Under the pieces are notes generated by a model. That model worked only from the letters and a program-made list of their open reading frames with translations. It ran no database searches and was not told where the DNA came from. A program made the translations under genes and the position numbers. DNA of 53,685 bases from a virus: IMG/VR virus record IMGVR_UViG_3300008267_000669, positions 7,370 to 61,054 of that record. The stretch is one strand, 5' to 3'. Of this stretch, positions 37,554-46,034 are shown piece after piece. Positions within the stretch are counted from its first letter, which is position 1, and every line of letters starts with the position of its first letter.

Positions 37554-37675
37554 TTTCTAGCACTCCATTCTCCAAACATTATACCAATATCAAGAGCAGC
37601 AATAATATACCAAATAAAAATCCATCTTTCCATTGATATAGTTTCATTGTGCCATTCTAGAATTGAATGAAACAT
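37550..37675 (-). CDS. Micro-membrane protein
   Basis: 41 residues with one hydrophobic segment (WIFIWYIIAALDIGIMF) between short polar ends. Begins 1 bp after the upstream stop (TAATATG) and overlaps the following gene by 4 nt. Function unknown. Confidence 0.6.
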   Translation of the reverse strand: MFHSILEWHNETISMERWIFIWYIIAALDIGIMFGEWSARK

Positions 37676-37676
37676 A

Positions 37677-37931
37677 TTAATAAACCTCAAAATCTTCTTC
37701 TTTTATAGAGCAAGTAAATACTCCACGGTCATCCATTAAAACAGCATTATCGCCAAATTCAGGATTGTTTGTAATCCAACCCATAAAAAGATAACGGGCA
37801 TTTTTATTTAATTTATCACTCCACATACTAGGACGATTACACTTAATCCAAGTATAAGGTTTAAATGTACGAACTTCTGGAGTTTCTGCCGCTGCTTCAA
37901 TTACTTTTTGCAGTTTAGATTTCTTAGGCAT
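37677..37931 (-). CDS. Hypothetical protein
   Basis: 84 residues: basic N-terminus, then strands WIKCNRP, RYLFMGWIT, AVLMDDRGVFTCSI and EEDFEVY. The strand order recalls small SH3-like phage proteins. Function unknown. Confidence 0.6.
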   Translation of the reverse strand: MPKKSKLQKVIEAAAETPEVRTFKPYTWIKCNRPSMWSDKLNKNARYLFMGWITNNPEFGDNAVLMDDRGVFTCSIKEEDFEVY

Positions 37932-37946
37932 ATTAAGTTTCTTTCT

Positions 37947-38147
37947 TTACAGATTCTTAAACACAAATCGGTTAGCCCACCTACGAACAGGGTGAAAAGC
38001 CTTTTCGGTTCTATGACAAATATATGTGTTTATACCGTCGGGTGCATATATCTTAATCCCGTTCTTAGTTTCATTTAAAATGCAACCAGCTTTTTCTAAT
38101 GATTCTAATAAATTATTTAAAGATTTTGATTTATGATTACCGCTCAT
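37947..38147 (-). CDS. HicA-like small protein
   Basis: 66 residues: LNNLLESLEKAGC, then GIKIYAPDGINTYICHRT and PVRRWANR. The order helix, two strands, helix fits the dsRBD-like HicA/YcfA fold and resembles HicA-like proteins of phages. No HicB antitoxin partner is seen next to it, so toxin activity is doubtful. Confidence 0.4.
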   Translation of the reverse strand: MSGNHKSKSLNNLLESLEKAGCILNETKNGIKIYAPDGINTYICHRTEKAFHPVRRWANRFVFKNL

Positions 38148-38353
38148 ACCTTTTCAAACCTTTCAGTTCTATCGTAATCAACATGCCATGTATCTAACTT
38201 TACACCACACCACGGGCAGAAGTCAACTATAATCCACCATTCTTCACCTTCATACATTATCATGAACTCTTTACGTTTATGGAGATAATGAAGAGCTTGG
38301 TTTCCCTTTTCACAGCATTTAACGTTGGTTTTATTGATAGTAAGATTATTCAA
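38144..38353 (-). CDS. Hypothetical Cys-rich protein
   Basis: 69 residues with CC near residue 13 and CPWCG near residue 47, likely one zinc site. Four-nt overlap with the downstream gene. Function unknown. Confidence 0.6.
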   Translation of the reverse strand: MNNLTINKTNVKCCEKGNQALHYLHKRKEFMIMYEGEEWWIIVDFCPWCGVKLDTWHVDYDRTERFEKV

Positions 38354-38753
38354 AACAATCCTCGCAAACTCTCATGTCATCTTTTTTCTTTGCGTGTTCC
38401 CAATAAACATCCACTCCACATTCATCACATGATTGACAATTTGATGCATGAAAACATTTTGGGCAAGACAAATTATTTTGTTCGCTATTCTTAACCATAG
38501 CACATGCGTCTAGACAGCTTTCGCATTTATAATCATACGGGAGGTCTAGAATATTAATTGTCTTTAATAAAGTTTTACATTCTTCCATAGCTGGTTCATC
38601 GCTGCTATGATTTTCAAATCCGATATAAACAAAATAATATATCTTGCCAATCTTTTTTACATCTACAATTGCATATTTGTCGGTACGATTTGGGAATGTA
38701 AAAATTGCATTTATTTCTTTGCGAAAATATGCTTCATCTTTTTTAATTGGCAT
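38346..38753 (-). CDS. Hypothetical protein with several zinc-binding Cys pairs
   Basis: 135 residues. The last 60 carry CESC, CPKC, CQSCDEC and CEDC, enough for two to three zinc sites; the first 70 are alpha/beta. Overlaps its neighbours at both ends. Function unknown. Confidence 0.65.
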   Translation of the reverse strand: MPIKKDEAYFRKEINAIFTFPNRTDKYAIVDVKKIGKIYYFVYIGFENHSSDEPAMEECKTLLKTINILDLPYDYKCESCLDACAMVKNSEQNNLSCPKCFHASNCQSCDECGVDVYWEHAKKKDDMRVCEDCFE

Positions 38754-40021
38754 TAGAAAGCACCGCAGCTACACTGTACCCAATCTTTGTGCCAATAACA
38801 ATCTTTATCATGACCAGTTATTGACATATCTTTAATCCCCTTGCCACGAACAGAACGTTTTAAATATGCTTTTCCGCCATCAACGGCAACATTTCCACAG
38901 CTACATCTCACAAAATCATGACGATGCGTACTCTCAACAATTTCATTACAATTTAAACATTGTGCTGCGTTCTTAATTATTTGCACGTTTCCTGGGTATG
39001 TAAAAATATAAACGCTTCTATTACCGTCAACGGCCATATCTACTACTTCTTGTAATTGTAACGGTGGTGAATACTCATACGATTGTCCTGTTTCATCTGT
39101 AAACATGACAACGACTTTAACAGAATTTGTTCTCCATGTCAAACCCAATTCATTTAGAGAATTACTTAATAGATATATTGCATCCCAAGTTGGCTCATAA
39201 GCACAAAGACCTGCATGTTGATTAGACAGAGAGACTGAAGCGATACTGGCACTTGTTAAATCCTGTATCAAAAGCGTTTGTCCGTCATATGTTGGATTAG
39301 ACCAAGGGGCTGCAACAACGGCAAATTTTAAATCTGCCCTGTTATTATACTTTGTTACCCATGTTTTAGAAACATTAGCTACATTTCTTATCACGCTTTC
39401 CATTGAACCGCTTTCATCTATAACAAATACAATATCTATTAAGCGGTTTGGTTTTGTTACACCTTCGTCTATTTCGCCATCACAATCATTGTCTTTACCA
39501 TCACAATTTTCATATTTTGGTAATTGTTGATTTATGCACTGTACTTTTCCTGCTATACATCTGCTAGAGCCGGGATGACATTCGCCATACATTAAATCTC
39601 CCGCATCACCAGTATAACATGGTTGTGATACGAATTGGAAATCGTCTACCTTTCCATTACAATCATTATCTTTACCGTCGCATATTTCGGCTTGAGGCTT
39701 TGGGGCATCGCAATTAACAAATTGCCCATTACTGCATATTTCAAAACCAGCACCGCATTGTGTTTGGCATGGCTGAATTATAGATTCATCTACAGCACCA
39801 TCACAATCATTATCTAAACCATCACATACCTCTTTACCTGCCGCTCCATAACCTACACATTCAGGCTCTGGTCGGTTATCACATTCCCAATAGCCTAGCG
39901 TACAAACACCAATACCAGCTTTTTTAGAATCTGGATGGCATACTTGCCCGCAGACGTTATAATTTTGAATTTTTGGACTACCGCAGGATAATAAAATTAA
40001 TAATAATAGTGCCTTTCTCAT
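38753..40021 (-). CDS. MopE-repeat and vWA lipoprotein, apparently fused to a small zinc protein
   Basis: 422 residues. A lipoprotein signal (KALLLLILLSC, lipid on Cys13) is followed by repeats with CDGLDNDCDG, CDGKDNDCNG and CDGKDNDCDGEIDE, the MopE-type metal-binding motif of deltaproteobacteria. A von Willebrand A domain follows, with MIDAS motif DESGSM and VVMFTDETG. From about residue 348 (codons below about 38980) the sequence changes to CLNCNEIVEST and HDFVRCSCG...VDGGKAYLKR, typical of a separate cytoplasmic phage protein (DUF7695-like). The vWA domain looks cut short, so the two genes may have been fused by a deletion. Confidence 0.75.
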   Translation of the reverse strand: MRKALLLLILLSCGSPKIQNYNVCGQVCHPDSKKAGIGVCTLGYWECDNRPEPECVGYGAAGKEVCDGLDNDCDGAVDESIIQPCQTQCGAGFEICSNGQFVNCDAPKPQAEICDGKDNDCNGKVDDFQFVSQPCYTGDAGDLMYGECHPGSSRCIAGKVQCINQQLPKYENCDGKDNDCDGEIDEGVTKPNRLIDIVFVIDESGSMESVIRNVANVSKTWVTKYNNRADLKFAVVAAPWSNPTYDGQTLLIQDLTSASIASVSLSNQHAGLCAYEPTWDAIYLLSNSLNELGLTWRTNSVKVVVMFTDETGQSYEYSPPLQLQEVVDMAVDGNRSVYIFTYPGNVQIIKNAAQCLNCNEIVESTHRHDFVRCSCGNVAVDGGKAYLKRSVRGKGIKDMSITGHDKDCYWHKDWVQCSCGAF

Positions 40022-40054
40022 AAGATGCCCTCATATTAACTAGGCATCATAAAG

Positions 40055-40306
40055 TTATTCGGCATCATTTAAAAGATCGTCTAAATCATTCATTGCAATA
40101 TAAATTAAATCAGCACTAACAGCTGCATCAGCTAAAGACTTTTTTATCTTTTTAATATCTAGCTTTTGCGAACTGGCAAAATAGAATTCATTAATAAACA
40201 ACATTTGGTCTACACTTAAATCAAGATAGTTAAGTGGTAGATTTAGTGCCTGCTTCATGTGCAACGGAATCTTGTTGTAAATCTTTTCTGCTTGAACGAT
40301 CATCAT
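40055..40306 (-). CDS. Hypothetical protein
   Basis: 83 residues, all helical (KKIKKSLADAAVSADLIYIAMNDLDDLLND). GGAG lies 5 nt before the ATG. The upstream nucleotidyltransferase frame runs 77 nt into it. Function unknown. Confidence 0.65.
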   Translation of the reverse strand: MMIVQAEKIYNKIPLHMKQALNLPLNYLDLSVDQMLFINEFYFASSQKLDIKKIKKSLADAAVSADLIYIAMNDLDDLLNDAE

Positions 40307-41126
40307 ATCTTCTCCGATTGCCTTTAAATAGGGTAACAGGCTTTGTATGTAGCTTACTTTGTTCTGATGATAAATAGTTTCTATAACCTTCCCAAGAACT
40401 AATATCGTGAAACCAAGGTAATTCTATCATTTGTGATGCATCGGTGTCAAGACCTTTAAAAACTGCTGCTAAATCATAAAATCTTGCACTTTTTTCTCCC
40501 CATTCTTCTGCTTGTTTATGTTTAACAATATCACGACACCGAAAAAAATCTTGTGCATCAAATGTAAAAGGTAAATGTAAATTATCTTTTACTGTTTTTC
40601 CTTCGTAATTAAACAAAGCCTTTTTATCAGATGAAAATAATATTCTGTTTTCTCGTAAACTTTCATCAGGCACAATACCATACGGAAAAGAACAAAAAAA
40701 TCTTTCTGGCGCTATCCATTTACTAATAAAATTAGATATTCTATATGCACTATCAGCTGCATATAGCACACTCCATCCAAGACAATCTCTTTTTTCCCTA
40801 TCTCTTGGATGAATTGGAATATAATAAACACTCACTTCTTTTAAACGTTTATAAGAAGCTGGATTTATTGACAATCCAATAGGGTCTACAATAATATCGC
40901 CTACTCTTTTACGAATAAGTGGCTGAGTGCCGACATGACCAATAATCCAAATAGTTTCGCAACCAGCTAATACACATTGAAAAACCGCTCTTTCAACAGC
41001 AAGGTAATTTTGTGCTATCGGCATTAAAGAATCATGCCAAGGCATATTAAAATCTAAAGGTTGACCAGCAACTGGTACAATTCCTGCTAAGTGTTGAACT
41101 GTTTTATCTTTGTTTATTTGTTCCAT
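40230..41126 (-). CDS. Nucleotidyltransferase-like (GT-A fold) protein
   Basis: 298 codons. IVPVAGQPLDF, then AVERAVFQCVLAGCETIWIIGH, resembles the start of sugar-phosphate nucleotidyltransferases, but the signature G-x-G-x-R loop is replaced by PLDFNMPWHD. It sits beside a phosphomannomutase, so it may supply a nucleotide sugar. The last about 25 codons (RRRYDD onward) overlap the next gene and look like noise, suggesting a frameshift or a lost stop near 40310. Confidence 0.6.
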   Translation of the reverse strand: MEQINKDKTVQHLAGIVPVAGQPLDFNMPWHDSLMPIAQNYLAVERAVFQCVLAGCETIWIIGHVGTQPLIRKRVGDIIVDPIGLSINPASYKRLKEVSVYYIPIHPRDREKRDCLGWSVLYAADSAYRISNFISKWIAPERFFCSFPYGIVPDESLRENRILFSSDKKALFNYEGKTVKDNLHLPFTFDAQDFFRCRDIVKHKQAEEWGEKSARFYDLAAVFKGLDTDASQMIELPWFHDISSWEGYRNYLSSEQSKLHTKPVTLFKGNRRRYDDRSSRKDLQQDSVAHEAGTKSTT

Positions 41127-41944
41127 AAGTATCTATCTTCTACTAATTTATACCATTTAGCATCATATTCTGCATTTGATAATATTTTTGTATGATCATC
41201 GTATAATACAGAGATACTTAACGGTAAATTATCATATATATTTTTACCTAAAGGATATATGTCGCGTTTGACAGAGGAAATTTTTGGTTTAACATACTGG
41301 TTATTTGTTTTATCCCAATTTCCTTTAATGCCAGATTGTTTCATCATCTTTAATATTTTTAATCTAGCTATATTTTGGTCATAATCGTCACTTTTTAAAT
41401 TTTCATCACTTATTTTTGATACAGCTAAAAGATCTTTTTTATCTATATTACAATAAAATCTTTCTGATAAATAAAAATATATTTTTTTTACAAAACCATC
41501 ATCTTTATCGTCAATAAATTCTAAATCATGCTTTGCGCCAACATTTACATTAAACCAATCAATTACCCAATTATCATAATTTGTTTTTGAAGTTGGTGGT
41601 GAAAGCCCCTCTATATTTTTATCATTAGAAATGGTTAACTTTTCAAAGTTAACAGTCGCTACAAGACCAAACTTAGTAACTACTTTTAATTTTTTTTCAT
41701 CCTCTATTCTTATAGAAACTATTTTGTCACTGAATGGAATATATTTATCATTTGATAACAAATAAGCTAAATCATTCCAAAGAGCTATGTCTTCTTCCCA
41801 AATACCTTTTTCATTATATTTGTATGGCCTATCAACTGATAAAAAAATTGTTGGGCATTTATTAACATGACAATAAGAAAGCGCACTCAAGTCACTACCA
41901 ATGACCAATTGATCATAATGCAGTTCAAGAGTGCGCTGAATCAT
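41114..41944 (-). CDS. Hypothetical protein with a Rossmann-like N-terminus
   Basis: 276 residues. YDQLVIGSDLSALSYC near the N-terminus is a strand, Gly/Ser turn and helix as in FAD- or NAD-binding proteins such as UDP-galactopyranose mutase; the rest is not recognisable. It lies between phosphomannomutase and nucleotidyltransferase genes with overlapping ends, so a role in sugar modification is plausible. Confidence 0.5.
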   Translation of the reverse strand: MIQRTLELHYDQLVIGSDLSALSYCHVNKCPTIFLSVDRPYKYNEKGIWEEDIALWNDLAYLLSNDKYIPFSDKIVSIRIEDEKKLKVVTKFGLVATVNFEKLTISNDKNIEGLSPPTSKTNYDNWVIDWFNVNVGAKHDLEFIDDKDDGFVKKIYFYLSERFYCNIDKKDLLAVSKISDENLKSDDYDQNIARLKILKMMKQSGIKGNWDKTNNQYVKPKISSVKRDIYPLGKNIYDNLPLSISVLYDDHTKILSNAEYDAKWYKLVEDRYLWNK

Positions 41945-41945
41945 A

Positions 41946-42662
41946 TTAAATTTGCTCTAATATACTTTTTAGATCTTCTGGACCTTCTACTTGATAGAAA
42001 CCACTAAAACTATCCATATTCTTAATTATATCTTCTACAATGGCTCTATCATTTCCGCCTACCATTGTTTTATCGCCAAAGAATATAATATCTGTATCAG
42101 ATACATGCATACGAACAAATGCACTAGCTTGGCTTTTATTCTTACCTTTGTTTTGAATATCAATGCTTATCTGTCCACCAACACACGCTTCCATATCGGG
42201 ATATGTTCTATTAATGTAATCGGCAATTCTTTGACGTTCGCCGTTTAACTTATCCCATTCGTAATATGCATTACGTTCTTCTACTGTAGAATCTCTACCA
42301 GCAACAGAGAAGTTTAACATACCACTACGAAATTCTAGATTGTTAGTTCTTTTAACAGGATAAGGTGATTTTTCTAATTGTTGCTTAAGCCAAAAGATTA
42401 ATTCATCGGATATCTTTAGTTCATTTTTGTATAACTGCTTATCGCCCTTATAAAGCTCATTAGCCATAGAGCAAAAGATTCCTTGACAGGAAAGAAGAAT
42501 TCTTTCACTTAATTGCTCTTTTACTTTAACTAAATCACTTCCTGTTACAAGAAATACCATTCTATCTTGCATCCAATTAAAAAAGAACTCCTCAAATTCT
42601 GGAGTTATCTTTTGTCTTGGCTGTGTTAATGTTCCGTCAATATCAAATAAATAACTAATCAT
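41946..42662 (-). CDS. Phosphomannomutase, eukaryotic PMM2-type HAD enzyme
   Basis: 238 residues from the ATG at 42662, 1 bp after the ThyX stop. HAD motif LFDIDGTLT (Asp7, Asp9) is followed by TPEFEEFF, TGSDLVKVKEQL, FRSGMLNFSVAGR, GGQISIDI and FFGDKTMVGGND. This block order is that of eukaryotic alpha-phosphomannomutase (PMM1/PMM2), not of the bacterial ManB family. It converts mannose-6-phosphate to mannose-1-phosphate, matching the cupin isomerase at 31.4 kb. Confidence 0.88.
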   Translation of the reverse strand: MISYLFDIDGTLTQPRQKITPEFEEFFFNWMQDRMVFLVTGSDLVKVKEQLSERILLSCQGIFCSMANELYKGDKQLYKNELKISDELIFWLKQQLEKSPYPVKRTNNLEFRSGMLNFSVAGRDSTVEERNAYYEWDKLNGERQRIADYINRTYPDMEACVGGQISIDIQNKGKNKSQASAFVRMHVSDTDIIFFGDKTMVGGNDRAIVEDIIKNMDSFSGFYQVEGPEDLKSILEQI

Positions 42663-42663
42663 A

Positions 42664-43284
42664 TTAATATCCAAACGCTTTCAGACTTTCATCAAAGTGA
42701 CCCGTTGCTTTTACTAAATCTAACATCTTTTGTGCTAGTTCACGCACCTCTAATTGTGCATGTTCACTATTTCTTAAACCTTGGAAATGCATGAAGCTTC
42801 TGAAATTAAAAGAAATATCAGAGGTAATTTGATTACCATATGGCAAATAGAATCTTGCACTTTCCTTCGCACGCTTTCTTGGAACACCCTTTTCCACCAA
42901 ACGGTTAAGAGTGTCGTGATATTGTTTTAGGGCATCTTCCATAAAAGTAATATACTTGCCTTGTTCTTCTGAATCCCAATCGCTTGGGACATAAAACTTA
43001 TCATCTTTCAACTCCTTGTATCTTGCACTTTCGGCATTTACTGAAACACCAACACGGTGTTTTAGAATGTGAATATGCGTAGCAATATCAGTAGTCACAA
43101 GAAAATGAAACATGCTCTTTTCGAACGGGGTATGATGGCCTTCAGAACCAAGCATATTTAAAAGCTTTGGCAAACGCGCTAGCTTATCTTCTGGTAAATC
43201 ACGACTAGTGCTTGTCCAAGCAGACAAGCCGTGCAACAGGTCACTTCCATAATATCCGAGCAATTCAACTTTGTTATCGTTCAT
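42664..43284 (-). CDS. thyX: Flavin-dependent thymidylate synthase ThyX
   Basis: 206 residues. The ThyX signature appears as KHRVGVSVNAESARY (residues 75-89), with Lys in place of the first Arg of RHR. HHTPFE and NFRSFMHFQGLR also match. ThyX methylates dUMP to dTMP using FAD and methylene-tetrahydrofolate. It follows GroES by 7 bp and fits with dUTPase and dCMP deaminase. Confidence 0.92.
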   Translation of the reverse strand: MNDNKVELLGYYGSDLLHGLSAWTSTSRDLPEDKLARLPKLLNMLGSEGHHTPFEKSMFHFLVTTDIATHIHILKHRVGVSVNAESARYKELKDDKFYVPSDWDSEEQGKYITFMEDALKQYHDTLNRLVEKGVPRKRAKESARFYLPYGNQITSDISFNFRSFMHFQGLRNSEHAQLEVRELAQKMLDLVKATGHFDESLKAFGY

Positions 43285-43291
43285 TATTCAC

Positions 43292-43570
43292 CTAGTTATA
43301 GAATACGCCATAAACGCCCTGTTCGGGCACTACGTAATAACTTCTGCCATGCACCTTGATTTCCTCAACCATGTTTGCAGGAACAACCACAAGGCATCCT
43401 AGGCAATCGTGATATGAAGAACCGCTTGGTGCGCTTAATAATCTAACTAACTTATGTGTTTCTACCTTTTTATAGTCGTCAGGTAAAATGAAGCCAGAGG
43501 TTTTTTCCTCTGGCTTCTTATCTTCTACCTGTTCGACCAAAAGATATTTATTCTTTGGTCTAAAATCCAT
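43292..43570 (-). CDS. groES: GroES-like co-chaperonin
   Basis: 92 residues. KYLLVEQVEDKKPEEKTSGFILPDD includes the mobile-loop region of GroES, and VVVPANMVEEIKVHGRSYYVVPEQGVYGV matches the closing strands. Size and pattern fit GroES or T4 gp31-type caps for a chaperonin ring. A phage GroEL is encoded 21 kb away. Confidence 0.82.
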   Translation of the reverse strand: MDFRPKNKYLLVEQVEDKKPEEKTSGFILPDDYKKVETHKLVRLLSAPSGSSYHDCLGCLVVVPANMVEEIKVHGRSYYVVPEQGVYGVFYN

Positions 43571-43571
43571 T

Positions 43572-43832
43572 TTACTTTACCTTGTTGAAAGCATCTACAA
43601 ACTTATCAATATCAAAGTCGCTCTTCTTTGCAAGAGTATAAGCCTTTGATACGTATTTCATATCTTCCTTGCTTAACCAATCGTTCTCAACATAATTCTT
43701 TTTTAGATCCGCACGTTGTTCACGGAATGGTTGCATAGCTTGGTCAATAGAACCTAGCGCACGAACAAAATCCTTGATGCGTTCTTCCTTAGACTTCGGC
43801 TTATCAGATACGTTGGCAACAGATTGTGACAT
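43572..43832 (-). CDS. Hypothetical helical protein
   Basis: 86 residues, charged and helical (EERIKDFVRALGSIDQAMQPFREQRADLKKNYV). It lies 1 bp upstream of GroES. The pattern recalls small nucleoid-type proteins such as GapR but no match is claimed. Confidence 0.6.
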   Translation of the reverse strand: MSQSVANVSDKPKSKEERIKDFVRALGSIDQAMQPFREQRADLKKNYVENDWLSKEDMKYVSKAYTLAKKSDFDIDKFVDAFNKVK

Positions 43833-43842
43833 ATTTTATCCC

Positions 43843-44085
43843 CTATCGGTTAGTGACCTTCTCAATTTGTCCAAGAAGGACTTTGTACTTATCCTCTAAT
43901 CTACCACGCTCTTCGGCTTCTTGCAAGTGATCTAATCTAACTTTAATACCTGTGTCTTTATTATCAACGATTAGCTTACGATAAAAACCAAAATCATCAG
44001 ACATATAATATGATTCATGAGAAAAACGTACATCTCGTTGTGAGCGATTAGATAATTCATTTTCAATGATTTTGATATTAAACAT
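43843..44085 (-). CDS. Hypothetical protein
   Basis: 80 residues from the ATG at 44085, chosen for GGAGGA 6 nt upstream; the longer frame from 44130 crosses a terminator. Alpha/beta with a charged C-terminal helix. Function unknown. Confidence 0.65.
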   Translation of the reverse strand: MFNIKIIENELSNRSQRDVRFSHESYYMSDDFGFYRKLIVDNKDTGIKVRLDHLQEAEERGRLEDKYKVLLGQIEKVTNR

Positions 44086-44104
44086 AGCTATTCCTCCAAA
44101 AGAA

Positions 44105-44139
44105 AACGGCACTACAGTAATTTGTACCATAGTGCCGTT
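44105..44139 (-). terminator. Terminator after the RNR gene, interlocked with a promoter
   Basis: A 10-bp stem (44105-44114 with 44130-44139) around a 15-nt loop, followed by TTCTTTT on the minus strand. The -10 of the next promoter lies in the loop. Confidence 0.82.
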
Positions 44140-44149
44140 AGCTTGTTAA
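44121..44149 (-). promoter_or_regulatory. Putative promoter inside the RNR terminator
   Basis: TTAACA (44144-44149), 17-nt spacer, TACAAA (44121-44126) with extended -10 TGG. The start point would be at the base of the hairpin's 3' arm. Confidence 0.45.
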
Positions 44150-44158
44150 GAAGAAAAA

Positions 44159-46021
44159 TTACTTAACTGGACAGACACCGCCTTCACATTCTAATGAGCT
44201 TAATAAATCACCATCACCCACACCATTATCAATATTAATTGGTTTAATCTTTGCAGATAGCTTTTCATATTGTTCTTTGCTAATCTTTTCTTTTGGTGCC
44301 TGTTTAAAACCGTGCTCACTGTGGCAAAGGAATGAAATAGTCTTTAAATACTTAAGATTATCTTTTAACCATGTCTTTAATTCTTCTAGTTCGCTTTGTT
44401 TATAATATACAGTAACACTTACTGCTTGGTCTGCCCAATGTTTCTGAGCCATTTTAACAACATCTAATTGTTTCCATGTTGTCCAATCCTCATCAGCTAC
44501 AGGGGCATTTTCTGGTGCCGCAACATAAAAGTCTACAACTTGTGTGTTGTGGTCTAATGTACCATCAAAGCGAATTGTTGGTTCCATATAGTGTCCTGCT
44601 TCACGTAATAATGGAAGCAATGGGTCATTACCAGCAAAACGTACACGTTGGATAATATAACGTGAGTATGCTGGGTGTACGCCTTCATAACAATCCATAA
44701 CTTTGCTGATTGTTCCACTTGGCTTAATAACAGTAGTGCGGATACTTTCTGGAATATTTAATTCTTTTGAATATTCCCGATTCTCTTTTTGAATTGCCGC
44801 ATAAGCTCTATCTAAAGTGTCAGGATTAAATAGCGAACTTTGTAAGCATCCAGTAATACCTGTACCAATTCTGCGATTACGTTTCACAACGGAGTCACAT
44901 TTTGGTTGGTGATATGTTTCCATAGTTACACGCTTACCCCAACGATGCATTAAACGTGCTGCTTCGATAAACTCTTCTTCGTTGAGAAGATTTGGTAATG
45001 CAATTTCTTGAAGATTGCATGGTTCACCATCTTCTAGTGTCGCTTCTGCACATGGATTTACGCCAACTGCTGTATCAGGCTTTAAATCTCCCATACGTGC
45101 ATATTTCTGGATGTTCTTACGGTTTACAATACCAAATGGTTCGCCTTGTTCATATGTTTTCCAGAATAGGGGATGCAAATCTTCTACATCGTCTACAACA
45201 ACAGAGAAATTAGCCATTGCACGTTGAGTTGGAATATTGCCTAAATCCCAACGCTTTGCTTTTAGATATTCCTTATCCCAAGGATCGCCTAGGATAATAA
45301 TAGCAGAACGACGAACGTTACCGCTAACAACCATTTCTCCAATTGAACAGAGAATATCTGCTGCATCCACAGGACGTAAATGACGACCTTCACGGGACTT
45401 TAATAGTCCTACTAATTTTTCTACATAAACCACTAATGGTTTTGGACCGCTAGATACACCGCCAAAACCTTTAATTTGTTCTCCTGCTGGACGGATACAT
45501 ACTGTAGAATATGAGAAAGACTTACCAGTTACAAAGTAAGCCTCTAATACTCTACGAGTTAATTCATTCCAACCTTCACGGGAATCAGGAACAATAAAAT
45601 CTGCATCTTTTGTTTCACGGCTAACGATATTTACATCTTTCTTTAATCTTGGCAATTTTGAAACAAAGCGGTGCTCCACGCTCATACCTACACCACCACC
45701 AAGCATTAGCAAATCTTGTGCTAATACAAAGTTATTCCATTCGTCACCAGCGACGAACCAACAATTATTAAGAGCAACACCTCCAAGTTTTTTATGACTT
45801 GGTGCGCCACTATACCACCAACCACGCCCAGCTGGTCCCGCCTTGCGATTAAGTAGGTAATAACGCAAACGCTCAATTTCTTCCGCTGAAACATTATGAC
45901 CCTGAACATTACCACGAACTACACGCTCAACAGTATCTGCCCAATTTTCTAGCGTCCCATTGTCCTTACGGGCATATGTGCGCTTATAAACTACTTTTGC
46001 AAGGTTAGACCAGTTAGACAT
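44159..46021 (-). CDS. Ribonucleotide reductase, class II (adenosylcobalamin-dependent)
   Basis: 620 residues of the monomeric class II type. Motifs are KAGPAGRGWWYSG, LNNCW (first active Cys), LMLGGGVGMSVE, FGGVSSGPKPL, GNVRRSA, NPCAEATLEDGEPCNL (radical-site region), KPSGTISK and a C-terminal LECEGGVC with the redox Cys pair. It makes deoxyribonucleotides without oxygen using B12, so it works in oxic or anoxic hosts. A thioredoxin immediately upstream probably re-reduces it. AAGGA lies 9 nt before the ATG. Confidence 0.93.
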   Translation of the reverse strand: MSNWSNLAKVVYKRTYARKDNGTLENWADTVERVVRGNVQGHNVSAEEIERLRYYLLNRKAGPAGRGWWYSGAPSHKKLGGVALNNCWFVAGDEWNNFVLAQDLLMLGGGVGMSVEHRFVSKLPRLKKDVNIVSRETKDADFIVPDSREGWNELTRRVLEAYFVTGKSFSYSTVCIRPAGEQIKGFGGVSSGPKPLVVYVEKLVGLLKSREGRHLRPVDAADILCSIGEMVVSGNVRRSAIIILGDPWDKEYLKAKRWDLGNIPTQRAMANFSVVVDDVEDLHPLFWKTYEQGEPFGIVNRKNIQKYARMGDLKPDTAVGVNPCAEATLEDGEPCNLQEIALPNLLNEEEFIEAARLMHRWGKRVTMETYHQPKCDSVVKRNRRIGTGITGCLQSSLFNPDTLDRAYAAIQKENREYSKELNIPESIRTTVIKPSGTISKVMDCYEGVHPAYSRYIIQRVRFAGNDPLLPLLREAGHYMEPTIRFDGTLDHNTQVVDFYVAAPENAPVADEDWTTWKQLDVVKMAQKHWADQAVSVTVYYKQSELEELKTWLKDNLKYLKTISFLCHSEHGFKQAPKEKISKEQYEKLSAKIKPINIDNGVGDGDLLSSLECEGGVCPVK

Positions 46022-46034
46022 TGTTTTGTTTCCT

